The notes beneath the pieces were generated by a model. It was not told where the DNA came from, ran no database searches, and saw nothing but the letters and a program-made list of their open reading frames with translations. The position numbers were made by a program, and so were the translations under genes. From contig JADGOE010000023.1 in assembly GCA_017883135.1 (NCBI GenBank), positions 1 through 41,243 of the forward strand: 41,243 nt of DNA, given 5' to 3'. Each line of letters starts with the position of its first letter. Position 1 is the stretch's first letter. This DNA is from Acidimicrobiales bacterium. Lineage in GTDB: Bacteria; Actinomycetota; Acidimicrobiia; Acidimicrobiales; RAAP-2. Shown here piece after piece: positions 8,393-16,562 of the stretch.

Positions 8393-9438
8393 TGACCGAC
8401 CTGGCCAATGCAGAGAGCACCGAGGTCCCGGTTCCGCCCACGACCCGCAAGGACTGGTCGTCGAACCAGGAGGTCCGCTGGTGTCCGGGGTGCGGGGACT
8501 ACTCGATCCTCGCCGCGGTGCAGATGCTCATGCCCGACCTCGGCGTGCGCCGGGAGAGCACCGTGTTCCTGTCGGGAATCGGATGCGCGGCGCGCTTCCC
8601 GTACTACATGAACACCTACGGGATGCACTCGATCCACGGCCGGGCGCCGGCAATCGCCACCGGGCTGGCCACCACCAGACCCGATCTGGACGTGTGGGTC
8701 GTCACCGGCGACGGCGACTCGTTGTCCATCGGGGGGAACCACCTGATCCACGCGTTGCGCCGCAACGTCGACATCACCATCTTGTTGTTCAACAACCAGA
8801 TCTACGGCCTGACCAAAGGCCAGTACTCTCCGACGTCGGAAGTGGCCAAAGTCACCAAGTCGACTCCGTTCGGGTCACTCGAGCAGCCGTTCAACCCACT
8901 GAGCCTGGCCCTGGGTGCAGAGGCCAGCTTCGTCGCCCGCACCCACGACATGGACCGCAAGCACATGATGGAGACGTTCCGCCGGGCCCATGCCCACCGC
9001 GGCGCCTCCTTCGTGGAGATCTACCAGAACTGCAACGTCTTCAACGACGGGGCATTCGAGGGGATCACCGGCAAGGACCATCGGGTCGACATGTTGATCC
9101 CCCTCGTGCACGGGGAGCCCATCCGCTTCGGCGCCGAGGGCGAGCACGGGGTGGTGCTCCACCGCGACGGATCTGTCGAAGTGGTCGAAGTGGCCGATCT
9201 CGGCGAGCTGGCGTTGTTGGTGCACGACGAACACCGTGAGAACCCAGGCCTGGCCTTTCAGCTGAGCCGGCTGTCACGGGGCCCGCACGAGCCGACACCG
9301 ATCGGCGTGTTCCGCGACGTGGAGCGACCCGAGTACGGCGCGCAGATGGCCCAGCAGATCGAAGAAGCCACGGACCGGCGGGGCAAGGGAGACCTGGACG
9401 CGTTGCTCCGATCAGGTTCGTCCTGGACGGTGGAGTAG
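8392..9438 (+). CDS. korB: 2-oxoglutarate:ferredoxin oxidoreductase, beta subunit
   Basis: This 348-residue protein is the thiamine-diphosphate-binding subunit. It has the motif WCPGCGDYS near residue 28 and the TPP-magnesium motif VTGDGDSLSIGGNHLIHALR, continuing to LLFNNQIYGLTKGQYSPTS, typical of the family. GIGCAARFPYYMNTYGMHSIHGRAP precedes it. No ferredoxin-type 8Fe domain is fused, so an external ferredoxin must accept electrons. Its ATG overlaps the korA stop by one base, which couples the two subunits. A strong hairpin follows the stop. The 2-oxoglutarate specificity rests on similarity to mycobacterial KorAB and cannot be read from one motif. Confidence 0.92.
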   Translation: MTDLANAESTEVPVPPTTRKDWSSNQEVRWCPGCGDYSILAAVQMLMPDLGVRRESTVFLSGIGCAARFPYYMNTYGMHSIHGRAPAIATGLATTRPDLDVWVVTGDGDSLSIGGNHLIHALRRNVDITILLFNNQIYGLTKGQYSPTSEVAKVTKSTPFGSLEQPFNPLSLALGAEASFVARTHDMDRKHMMETFRRAHAHRGASFVEIYQNCNVFNDGAFEGITGKDHRVDMLIPLVHGEPIRFGAEGEHGVVLHRDGSVEVVEVADLGELALLVHDEHRENPGLAFQLSRLSRGPHEPTPIGVFRDVERPEYGAQMAQQIEEATDRRGKGDLDALLRSGSSWTVE

Positions 9439-9452
9439 TCGCCACGGCACGG

Positions 9453-9480
9453 CCCGGCGGGCGGCCAGGCGCCCGCCGGG
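9453..9480 (+). terminator. Stem-loop after korB
   Basis: An 11-bp perfect GC stem (9453-9463 with 9470-9480) with a 6-base loop lies 14 bp after the korB stop. No U-run follows, as is common in high-GC actinobacteria. It separates korAB from the DUF1697 gene. Confidence 0.6.
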
Positions 9481-9512
9481 AAGCGTACGGAGGGACGGGC
9501 GCCCTCGTCGCC

Positions 9513-10058
9513 ATGCTGCGCGGCGTCAATGTGGGAGGGCACAATCGGCTGGCCATGACCGACCTCCGCGACCTGTTGTCCACCCTCGGGTTCGGCGACG
9601 TGGTCACCTATGTCCAGAGCGGCAACGCGGTCTTCACCGGATCCGGTTCCCCCGCGGTTGTCGCCCGGGCCATCGCGGATCGGATCGCCGCCGACCTCGG
9701 CCTCGAGGTTCCGGTGATCGCCAGAAGCGGGCACCACCTACTCGAGGTGGTCGAGGGTAATCCGCTGGCGGGGCTCGACGCGGACCCCAAGGCGCTCCAC
9801 GTGACGTTTCTGTCCGAACCACCCGACCCCGACAGGGTGGCGGAACTCGTCGCCCTCGCCGGCAGGTTCGGCGCCGACCGGTTCGAGGTGATCGGTCAAG
9901 AGGTCTACCTCCACTGCCCCCGAGGGTACGGCGTGACCAAGGTGGGAAACACCTTCCTCGAGCGGAGGCTGGGGGTCACCGCCACCACCCGCAACTGGCG
10001 TACCGTGCTCACGCTGGCGGCCATGGTCGGCGGCGTTCGCGGGGATCCCCAGGCCTGA
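9513..10058 (+). CDS. DUF1697 family protein
   Basis: This 181-residue cytoplasmic protein has the DUF1697 signature: LRGVNVGGHNRLAMTDLRDLLSTLGFGDVVTYVQSGNAVF near the N-terminus and VTKVGNTFLERRLGVTATTRNWRTVLTL near the C-terminus. The family has no established biochemical function. The ATG at 9513 gives a start a few residues shorter than most members; no in-frame ATG, GTG or TTG lies between the upstream hairpin and this ATG. GGAGGGA at 9489-9495 is rather far upstream for a ribosome binding site, so a non-standard start slightly upstream cannot be excluded. It converges with the lipoprotein gene at 10078. Confidence 0.85.
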   Translation: MLRGVNVGGHNRLAMTDLRDLLSTLGFGDVVTYVQSGNAVFTGSGSPAVVARAIADRIAADLGLEVPVIARSGHHLLEVVEGNPLAGLDADPKALHVTFLSEPPDPDRVAELVALAGRFGADRFEVIGQEVYLHCPRGYGVTKVGNTFLERRLGVTATTRNWRTVLTLAAMVGGVRGDPQA

Positions 10059-10077
10059 TCGACCGGGCAGGCATCCG

Positions 10078-11346
10078 TCAGGGAGTGGTCGGTGCCACTG
10101 CGGTGGCCGGGGGAGTCGGCGCGATGAAGGTGGCGTAATCACCGTCGCCGTTCATCACCATGCAGAAGCGATCGTTCGGGCAGGAGACGCTTGTCGGGTC
10201 CCCGGTGTACTCGGTTGCTGCGGGAACGACTTGTTGGGGGGCCGACCAGGTGGCTCCGTTCCAGGTGAGCACGGATCCATGGATGTCGGCGGCGAGGCAG
10301 AAGGTCGCGGTGGGACACGAGATCGAGTCCAGCCCGCCCTGGGGGTCGACAGTCTCCGGGGCCGACCAGGTCTTACCGGTGACACGGGCCGATACCGCGG
10401 CGCCCTGGATGATGGCACACAGGGTGGCGGTCGGGCAGGCGATGGCACTGGCCTGGGGCGCCACCGCTACCGGTGCGGTGGTCCAGGGTGTCGGCTCCTC
10501 CGTCCAGGTCGTGCCGTCCCAGTCGAGTACCCATGCGCCCACCACTGCGGTGCAGGAGGCGTCCGAAGTGCACCACAGCCCGACGCTGCCGGCCTGGTAG
10601 AGCGAGGTGGTCGGAGCTGCAGCTCCCGACACGGCCGGCACCCCGAAGGACCGCGGAGCAAGCCAGGTTCCGTTCTGGAAGGTATAGGCATGGCCGGTGT
10701 TGTCGACCACGGCGCAGAAGGTGTGTGTGGGGCATGAGACTGCTGCACTGCGCGAGCCGGGTCGGCCGGGCCCGGGGTCGGACGGGTCGGCGGCCAGAGG
10801 CGGGGCCGCACCGAGGCCAACGGGAGCGGACCAATTGGTGCCGTCGCCGGTGCTCGTGTGCCCCGAGCCGTCCGCGATCACACAGAACGGCCCGCCGGTG
10901 CAGGCGATGGAAGGGAGGATCGGAACTGTGGCGGGCCCGACAGCGGGGGCCGGGAAGTAGACGGAGGGCTCTGACCAGGCCGCCCCGTCCCACGACACGG
11001 TGATCCCCGATCCGGTGGTACCGCTGCTGTCGGCACTGTTGGCACCCCCGCCGGCGGCGATGCAGAAGGTGTCCGAAATGCACGAGAGCGTGGTGAAACC
11101 ACCGCCCGGGGGTAGCGAGGTCAGGGATCCGGTCCACCCCGGCGACTTGGCGACCGGGGCGACCACCGTGGTCGGGGTGGCCGAGGGTAGGGTGGTGGTC
11201 GGCGCGGCCGAGGTGGTGGGGCTGGTGGACAGCGTCGCCACACGGTGGGCCGCGGTCGGAGCGACAGACGGCCGCGTCGAGCAGGCCGCCGCCGCAATGA
11301 GCAATCCCGCGCACAGCAGTGCCGGGGTCAACCGCCTCGTTGCCAA
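10078..11346 (-). CDS. Lipoprotein with seven Cys-x5-Cys repeats, probable beta-propeller
   Basis: This 422-residue protein has a lipoprotein signal (LLIAAAAC, C22), a Thr/Pro/Ser-rich linker (about 30-70), then seven repeats of about 45-55 residues. Each carries a Cys-x5-Cys segment: CISDTFC, CTGGPFC, CPTHTFC, CTSDASC, CPTATLC, CPTATFC and CPNDRFC, usually followed by a WSAP-type turn. Seven such units suggest a seven-bladed propeller tethered outside the membrane, with each Cys pair possibly forming a disulfide. The role is unknown; a sensor or binding scaffold is a guess. The TTG start is preceded by AAGGGGG. A TAGCCT -10 candidate sits at 11394-11389. It lies downstream of the DUF1015 gene on the same strand. 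Confidence 0.75.
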   Translation of the reverse strand: MATRRLTPALLCAGLLIAAAACSTRPSVAPTAAHRVATLSTSPTTSAAPTTTLPSATPTTVVAPVAKSPGWTGSLTSLPPGGGFTTLSCISDTFCIAAGGGANSADSSGTTGSGITVSWDGAAWSEPSVYFPAPAVGPATVPILPSIACTGGPFCVIADGSGHTSTGDGTNWSAPVGLGAAPPLAADPSDPGPGRPGSRSAAVSCPTHTFCAVVDNTGHAYTFQNGTWLAPRSFGVPAVSGAAAPTTSLYQAGSVGLWCTSDASCTAVVGAWVLDWDGTTWTEEPTPWTTAPVAVAPQASAIACPTATLCAIIQGAAVSARVTGKTWSAPETVDPQGGLDSISCPTATFCLAADIHGSVLTWNGATWSAPQQVVPAATEYTGDPTSVSCPNDRFCMVMNGDGDYATFIAPTPPATAVAPTTP

Positions 11347-11407
11347 CTGCCCCCCTTACGTGGGATCGACCGCGGTGATCACACCACAAGGCTAGCGGGC
11401 ACAGGGG

Positions 11408-11426
11408 GGTTCGCCAATGGCGGACC
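11408..11426 (-). terminator. Weak stem-loop after the DUF1015 gene
   Basis: An 8-bp stem with one mismatch and a 3-base loop lies 12 bp beyond the DUF1015 stop. It is short and lacks a U-run, so it is only a possible terminator. Confidence 0.25.
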
Positions 11427-11438
11427 GTGAGAACGACC

Positions 11439-12656
11439 CTAACCGGCTGGGTCGTCGAAGGTACGAAAGACCATCCCGGTCCGGGGTTTGGGGCGGAAGT
11501 AGGTGGTCTTGGGGGGCATCCGCCGGCCGGTCCGGGCCCACTCGGCGATCTGCCCGACGGACACCGGACGCAGGAGGATCGCTGCCTGGGCCCGCTCCGC
11601 CTCGACGGCTCGCATCGCCTCTTGCCAGGAGTTGGAGAACTCGAGGTCATGATCGGGCAGTTCGGCGATGACCAGTGCGACCATCGACGAGTCCAGGCCG
11701 GCCCCGGCCGCCTCGGGGGTTCCGTCCTTGGGGGAGAGCAACCAGGCGCCCGACGGCATGACCAGTGCAAGCGCACCGGACGCGCCCAGGGCGCCGATGG
11801 TCCGCTCGTCGAAGTCGCCGGCGCGGGTCACGTCGAACCAGGAGGCGAACGCATCCACCAGATCGAGCCCGTCGGGGAGTCCCGAGAGCACGCGGTGGAT
11901 CGGACCCACGTCGAGCTGGTCCTCGGTCAGCTCGACGACCAGGGCCATGATCAGGCCGCCCGCCCGGTCGGTGGCACCGCCCGCCGGAAGGCCCTGTTCG
12001 GCCTGCTCCCGACGGAACGTCAGGGCCGTCTCGTACCGGTGATGGCCGTCTGCCACCACCAGTGGCGAGGCGCCGACCGACTCGCGCACCGCGGCGATGG
12101 TTTCCGGGTCGTCGATGACCCACAGCTCGTGGCGCACGCCGTCGTCGTCGATGGCCCCGGCGTCGGGCGAACCGGCCTGCACGAAGTGTCGGGTCAGCCC
12201 CGCTGTGAGGGAGAGGCCCCAGATGGGGGAAAGGTTGGCCCTGGTCGACCGCAGGAGTTCCAGGCGGTCGCTCTTCGCCTTCGGGAGGGTCTGCTCGTGC
12301 GGGAGGATCGACGCCGCGCTCTGGTCGTCGATCCCCAGGGCACCGATCACGCCGTTGGTGGCGTGACCACCGGGAGAGGTCATGCGGTAGGCGTAGAAGG
12401 CGGGGGAGGGATCGCGGATCAGGACTCCTTGTTCCTGCCACTCCTCCAACTGCCTGGCGGCGTTGGCGTACCGGTCGAGGCCGGCTCGATGATCCGGTTC
12501 GGGGAGCTCCACCCGGACGGCGTTGGCACTGTGCCGGCCGGCCAGCCGCGCCCGCTCCTCGGGGTCGATGACGTCATAGGGCGGTGCGATGGTCATCGAG
12601 AGATCGACCCGCGCGGCGTCGTACCGGAGTCCGGCGAACGGTTCGAATCGGGGCAT
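11439..12656 (-). CDS. DUF1015 family protein
   Basis: This protein of about 405 residues carries the DUF1015 hallmarks: FEPFAGLRYDAARVD and APPYDVIDPEERARLA near the N-terminus, the block PHEQTLPKAKSDRLELLRST followed by NLSPIWGL, and VVADGHHRYETALTFR in the middle. The histidine-rich DGHHRYETA motif suggests a nucleotide- or metal-dependent active site; relatedness to SerK-type serine kinases has been suggested for the superfamily, but no activity can be assigned from sequence. ATG at 12656 is preferred because it gives the usual MPRFEPF start; an in-frame GTG lies two codons upstream at 12662. Cytoplasmic. It is divergent from the MFS gene with about 120 bp between them. Confidence 0.8.
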   Translation of the reverse strand: MPRFEPFAGLRYDAARVDLSMTIAPPYDVIDPEERARLAGRHSANAVRVELPEPDHRAGLDRYANAARQLEEWQEQGVLIRDPSPAFYAYRMTSPGGHATNGVIGALGIDDQSAASILPHEQTLPKAKSDRLELLRSTRANLSPIWGLSLTAGLTRHFVQAGSPDAGAIDDDGVRHELWVIDDPETIAAVRESVGASPLVVADGHHRYETALTFRREQAEQGLPAGGATDRAGGLIMALVVELTEDQLDVGPIHRVLSGLPDGLDLVDAFASWFDVTRAGDFDERTIGALGASGALALVMPSGAWLLSPKDGTPEAAGAGLDSSMVALVIAELPDHDLEFSNSWQEAMRAVEAERAQAAILLRPVSVGQIAEWARTGRRMPPKTTYFRPKPRTGMVFRTFDDPAG

Positions 12657-12755
12657 GGCCACTGGTTAGCACATCGGCACTCGGCGGCCCGTCTCCGTGG
12701 GCAGCCGTGCCGGCAGCGGGTCGGTGCCCCAACCGGAGGGACGATGCCGGAAACC

Positions 12756-12769
12756 TCACGTTGACGTAA
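12756..12769. promoter_or_regulatory. Probable MerR operator (TCACGT-TG-ACGTAA)
   Basis: This 14-bp inverted repeat has one mismatch and an ACGT-NN-ACGT core, like sites of LiuR-type MerR regulators in other bacteria. It overlaps the -10 region of the MFS gene, whose operon ends with a merR gene. Autoregulation is inferred. Confidence 0.5.
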
Positions 12770-12772
12770 ACT
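12767..12772 (+). promoter_or_regulatory. -10 hexamer deciding the MFS start
   Basis: TAAACT is followed by 6 nt and GTG at 12779. An in-frame ATG at 12773 abuts the hexamer and would lie upstream of the expected transcription start, so GTG is favoured. Confidence 0.5.
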
Positions 12773-12778
12773 ATGCCC

Positions 12779-14569
12779 GTGGGTTCCACCGCGGCGGCCC
12801 AGAGCCCCGACCCGACGGAGGAGCGCACTCGCTGGGTCGTCCTGTCGAACACCACCCTCGGGGTGTTCATCGCGATGCTGAACCAGTCGATCGTGATCAT
12901 CTCGTTGCCGGCGATATTCCGCGGGATCCACCTCGATCCACTGCGGCCCTCCAACATCGGGTACCTCTTGTGGCTTCTGCAGGGGTACATGGTGGTCACG
13001 GCGGTGCTGGTGGTCACATTCGGCCGCATCGGTGACATCTTCGGCCGGGTGCGGATGTACAACGCCGGCTTTGCCATCTTCACCGCTGCATCAATCGGGC
13101 TGGCCTTCATGCCGTTCACGGGTACCACCGGGGCGAGTGTGCTGATCGGGTTGCGGGTGATCCAGGGGATCGGCGGCGCCCTGCTGATGGCCAATTCGAC
13201 GGCGATCCTGACCGACGCGTTCCCTCCCGAACGGCGCGGGTTCGCGCTCGGCTTCAACATCATGGCCGCGGTGACGGCATCGTTCCTCGGCCTCGTCGCC
13301 GGTGGTCTTCTGGCCGGCGTCAACTGGCGCCTGGTGTTCCTGGTGAGTGTCCCGTTCGGGCTGTTCGGGACAGTCTGGGCGTACCTCAAGCTGCCCGACA
13401 ACGGCGCGCGTGCTCCGGCCCGGATCGACTGCCTGGGGAACATCGCGTTCGCCGGCGGCCTGGTGCTGGTGATGGTCGGCCTGACCTATGGGCTGGAGCC
13501 CGCCGGCGGGCACCCGATGGGTTGGCTGAGCCCCTGGGTGGACGGCGAACTGCTCGGTGGGATCGCCCTCCTCTCCTTATTCGTCCAGGTGGAGAAGCGG
13601 GTCACCGATCCGTTGTTCCACATCAGCTTGTTCCGCATCCGAGCATTCCTCGGTTCGAACATCGCCTTGTTGTGCTCGAGCATGGGCCGGGGCGGGCTGC
13701 AGTTCATGCTGATCCTCTGGCTCCAGGGTATCTGGCTGCCCATGCACGGGTTCTCGTTCGAATCGACGCCGCTGTGGGCCGGCATCTATCTGGTGCCGAT
13801 GTCGATCGGCTTTCTGGCCACGGGCCCGATCGCCGGCCGGCTCTCCGATCGCTACGGTCAGCGGTGGCTCTCCACCTTGGGGATGACCGCCGCCGCCGTC
13901 ACCTTCATCCTCCTGCTTGCACTTCCCGTGAACTTCCCCTATCCGCTGTTCGCCCTGTTGATACTCGTCAACGGGCTGGGTGTCGGGATGTTCTCCGCTC
14001 CGAACACGACCACCATGATGAACAGCGTTCCAGCTGGTGACAGAGGTGCCGCGTCGGGCATGCGTGCGACCTCGATGAACGCAGGGTTCGTGCTCTCCAT
14101 CGGCATCTTCTTCTCACTGATGATCGTGGGTCTGTCCGCAAGCCTTCCGGCGGCACTGAGCCATGGATTGGTGACCCAGGGAGTGCCGGGCCCCACCGCG
14201 GTGCGGGTCGGCGGGCTCCCCGCGGTGGCCACCCTCTTCGCTGCGTTCCTCGGCGTGAACCCGATGCGACAGCTGCTCGGTGCGAACGTGCTCCACCAGA
14301 TCGGACCCGCGCATGCCCGGGTGATCACCGGCAACTCCTTCTTCCCGTCGCTCATCTCCGTCCCGTTCCACAGGGGCCTCCAGATCGCCTTCGCTGTTTC
14401 CGCCGCGCTGTGTGCCCTGGCCGCAGGCTTCAGCTGGTGGGCGGGCAACTGCCGGCCCACGGCACTCGAGATGTCGGATGCCCTGGAGCACGAGTCGTTC
14501 GTGGACGGCCACTCCACCGCGCCGATCGACGGGATCGACGCTGCACTCCCCGATGTGGTGGAGGTATGA
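12779..14569 (+). CDS. MFS drug-exporter-type transporter (DHA2 / EmrB-QacA family)
   Basis: This protein of about 596 residues has roughly 14 hydrophobic segments, fitting the 14-helix DHA2 family of proton-driven exporters. The first helix reads TLGVFIAMLNQSIVIISLPA, and FGRIGDIFGRVRMYNAG matches MFS motif A between helices 2 and 3. An extended loop (about residues 475-530, GVNPMRQLLGANVLHQIG region) sits before the last helix. Substrate cannot be predicted. A merR gene follows with ATGA overlap, a common arrangement for inducible multidrug pumps. The GTG start rests on the leaderless promoter; ATG at 12773 would add two residues. Confidence 0.88.
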   Translation: MGSTAAAQSPDPTEERTRWVVLSNTTLGVFIAMLNQSIVIISLPAIFRGIHLDPLRPSNIGYLLWLLQGYMVVTAVLVVTFGRIGDIFGRVRMYNAGFAIFTAASIGLAFMPFTGTTGASVLIGLRVIQGIGGALLMANSTAILTDAFPPERRGFALGFNIMAAVTASFLGLVAGGLLAGVNWRLVFLVSVPFGLFGTVWAYLKLPDNGARAPARIDCLGNIAFAGGLVLVMVGLTYGLEPAGGHPMGWLSPWVDGELLGGIALLSLFVQVEKRVTDPLFHISLFRIRAFLGSNIALLCSSMGRGGLQFMLILWLQGIWLPMHGFSFESTPLWAGIYLVPMSIGFLATGPIAGRLSDRYGQRWLSTLGMTAAAVTFILLLALPVNFPYPLFALLILVNGLGVGMFSAPNTTTMMNSVPAGDRGAASGMRATSMNAGFVLSIGIFFSLMIVGLSASLPAALSHGLVTQGVPGPTAVRVGGLPAVATLFAAFLGVNPMRQLLGANVLHQIGPAHARVITGNSFFPSLISVPFHRGLQIAFAVSAALCALAAGFSWWAGNCRPTALEMSDALEHESFVDGHSTAPIDGIDAALPDVVEV

Positions 14570-15021
14570 GCCACCGGGACGCCGGCTCGGTGCAGCTGCG
14601 GATCGGTGAGGCAGCCGAGCTGACCGAGGTGTCGACGCGCACGCTTCGCTGGTACGAGGAGATCGGGCTGCTCACCCCGGCCGGCCATTCCGCCGGGGGG
14701 GCACGGCGCTACAGCGAGGACGACCTGCGTCGGATCGTCCACATTCGCGAGCTGCAGTTGCTGGTCGGGATCGACCTGGGGGGGATCGGGGACATCCTCC
14801 ACGGCGAGGATGTCCTGGACGACCTGGGCCAGGAGTACCGCGCCGGAGCAGACCTGGTCCGGCAACGGGAGATCCTCCTCGAGGCGAGGTCCGTCAACGA
14901 AAGGCTGCGAGGAGTGGTGGCCGCCCGCCAAGAGCTGCTGACCACGATGATGCACGGCCTGGATGAGCAGGCGGCCCGCTGCGCCGAGCTGCTGGCCGGG
15001 CTCGACGGGGGTGCGGTGTAG
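14566..15021 (+). CDS. MerR-family transcriptional regulator
   Basis: This 151-residue protein has an N-terminal MerR winged helix (about 8-75): LRIGEAAELTEVSTRTLRWYEEIGLLTP, then GGARRYSEDDLRRIVHIREL. A long C-terminal helix (about 85-145) should form the antiparallel dimer coiled coil. Only one cysteine is present, near the C-terminus, so it is not of the metal-sensing or SoxR type; it probably responds to a compound related to the MFS substrate. The ATG overlaps the MFS stop (ATGA), so synthesis is coupled. The inverted repeat at 12756-12769 is its likely operator. Confidence 0.88.
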   Translation: MSHRDAGSVQLRIGEAAELTEVSTRTLRWYEEIGLLTPAGHSAGGARRYSEDDLRRIVHIRELQLLVGIDLGGIGDILHGEDVLDDLGQEYRAGADLVRQREILLEARSVNERLRGVVAARQELLTTMMHGLDEQAARCAELLAGLDGGAV

Positions 15022-15063
15022 GCCACCTGGGTCGGGCCTGCCCCTCGACCCCTCGACCCGTCA

Positions 15064-15783
15064 TCAGGCGTACCGGGCGATCAGGTCGGCCAGGGCCTGG
15101 GCACCGGCCGGCTCGAGATGGACCTGGTCGGGGGTGAACCACTCGGGGTGCGGCGAGGAGAGCGCGTACCAATCGGCCAGCACCGCCACGCCCGGATAGC
15201 GGGCCACCCCGGCGGCCAACGCCGCGTTGTCGGATGCTTCCCACGAGCGGGGCACATCGACGTTCACGAACACCACCCGTGTGACTCCCGAGGCTGCCTG
15301 CATCATGGCATCGATGTCCGAGGAGGTCACCGAGCCGTTGGTGCCGAGCTCGACCACCAGCACACTGCCCAGGTCCCCCGACGCCCTCTCTGCTGCGACC
15401 ACCTGGATCCCCGTCTCGAACTGCCGGCTCACCAACCCGTCGACCCGCGCTCCGGGGATATCCGCCTGCAGGTTGGGTTGGATGTCCAACATGATCGAGT
15501 CGCCTACCGCCGACACCGGCCCGGGGACCGGCATCGTGGGTGTGGTGGAAGAGGTGGTGGACGGCAACGGCAGGGACGTCGATGCGGTGGTAACGGTCAC
15601 CCGTCCGGGGTCGGTCGTGGAAGAAGGGCCCGACGAGCTCGACGGGAGCGACGTCCTACCGGTGGCAGGTCCGGCGCCGTGGGCCGGCTGGGACCGGTCG
15701 ACCAGGGCCACCGCCAGCAGGGCGAGCAGGAGGATGACGACCAACGCTCCGATGATCTGGTCGATTCGGCTGACCTTGGACAT
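15064..15783 (-). CDS. Membrane-anchored SGNH-type hydrolase
   Basis: This 239-residue protein has one N-terminal transmembrane anchor (about 10-28, IGALVVILLLALLAVALV), a Ser/Thr/Pro-rich linker (35-88) and an extracytoplasmic SGNH domain resembling the C-terminal domain of OatA-type acetyltransferases. Catalytic motifs are visible: GDSIM (S96), ELGTNG (N149) and DQVHLEP (D219, H222). A small esterase or acyltransferase acting on cell-wall sugars is likely, but with no acyltransferase-3 membrane domain fused its acyl donor is unclear. The ATG at 15783 directly precedes the anchor; a CAGACT hexamer lies 7 nt upstream, a weak leaderless -10. It is convergent with merR and divergent from the phosphatidyltransferase gene. 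Confidence 0.8.
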   Translation of the reverse strand: MSKVSRIDQIIGALVVILLLALLAVALVDRSQPAHGAGPATGRTSLPSSSSGPSSTTDPGRVTVTTASTSLPLPSTTSSTTPTMPVPGPVSAVGDSIMLDIQPNLQADIPGARVDGLVSRQFETGIQVVAAERASGDLGSVLVVELGTNGSVTSSDIDAMMQAASGVTRVVFVNVDVPRSWEASDNAALAAGVARYPGVAVLADWYALSSPHPEWFTPDQVHLEPAGAQALADLIARYA

Positions 15784-15880
15784 GGCCACCAGTCTGGCCC
15801 GCTCGGGCCCAGGCCGGGGTGCGGGGCGACGGACACCGGTGCGCCCGCTCACCTGGTTCGGCCTGTGCCGACCCTGCTCG

Positions 15881-15886
15881 TAGACT
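15881..15886 (+). promoter_or_regulatory. -10 hexamer of a leaderless promoter (phosphatidyltransferase)
   Basis: TAGACT is followed by 7 nt and then GTG at 15894. The same hexamer and spacing occur before the TPR gene at 3910. Confidence 0.6.
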
Positions 15887-15893
15887 CGTCACC

Positions 15894-16562
15894 GTGGAGG
15901 CAGTTGCAGCGGGGACCAGGGGGAGAAGGTTGGCCGATTCGACAGGCGGGCACGGCGAGGCTCCTGACGACCCCGGCCTGAACCGGATCGTCACCGTGCC
16001 CAACGCCATCACCCTGGTCCGGCTGGCCTGTATTCCGCTGTTCCTGTGGCTGTTGTTCGGTGCAAGCCGGCCGGCAGCAGCAGCAGTGCTTCTGGCCGGG
16101 CTGGGGGCGACCGATTGGGTGGACGGATTCGTGGCCCGGCGCTACCACCAGGTCTCCACGGTCGGGAAAGTCCTCGACCCGGTGGCCGACCGGGTGCTGG
16201 TGGTCACCGCGGTGATCGCCATCACCCTCCATGGGGCTGTGCCGGTGTGGTTCGGGACGGCGACCTTGGCCCGTGAAGTGGTGGTGTCGGTGGCGGTGCT
16301 CCTGCTGGCGTCACTCGGGGCAAAGCGAATCGACGTCCTCTGGGTGGGCAAGGCGGGTACGTTCGCGTTGATGTTCTCCTATCCGGCCTTCTTGCTCAGT
16401 GACGGCAACGCCGGCTGGCAGACCCCCGTGCTGGTCCTCGCCTGGGTCACCGGCGGCATCGGGCTCGTCCTCGCTTGGGTCGCTGCCGCCTCCTACCTGC
16501 CTGTGGCGAAGAGAGCGCTGGCCGACGGCCGGAGGGCAAGGTCGGAAGGGATGAGCTCGTGA
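15894..16562 (+). CDS. CDP-alcohol phosphatidyltransferase (PgsA-like)
   Basis: This 222-residue integral membrane enzyme carries the CDP-alcohol phosphotransferase signature DWVDGFVARRYHQVSTVGKV followed by LDPVAD, i.e. DxxDGxxARxxxxxxxxGxxxDxxxD complete. Five to six hydrophobic helices surround it. It should transfer a phosphatidyl group from CDP-diacylglycerol to an alcohol, glycerol 3-phosphate (PgsA) or another head group such as cardiolipin or inositol phosphate; sequence alone does not decide which. The N-terminal 30 residues are soluble. The GTG start fits the leaderless -10. Its stop overlaps the next gene's GTG start (GTGA), so the two are coupled. Confidence 0.88.
   Translation: MEAVAAGTRGRRLADSTGGHGEAPDDPGLNRIVTVPNAITLVRLACIPLFLWLLFGASRPAAAAVLLAGLGATDWVDGFVARRYHQVSTVGKVLDPVADRVLVVTAVIAITLHGAVPVWFGTATLAREVVVSVAVLLLASLGAKRIDVLWVGKAGTFALMFSYPAFLLSDGNAGWQTPVLVLAWVTGGIGLVLAWVAAASYLPVAKRALADGRRARSEGMSS

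Noticed and set aside
15022-15063. Repeated CTCGACCC motifs between merR and the SGNH gene as a terminator
   Set aside because: The possible stem (GGGTCG/CGACCC) is only 6 bp, with an irregular loop.
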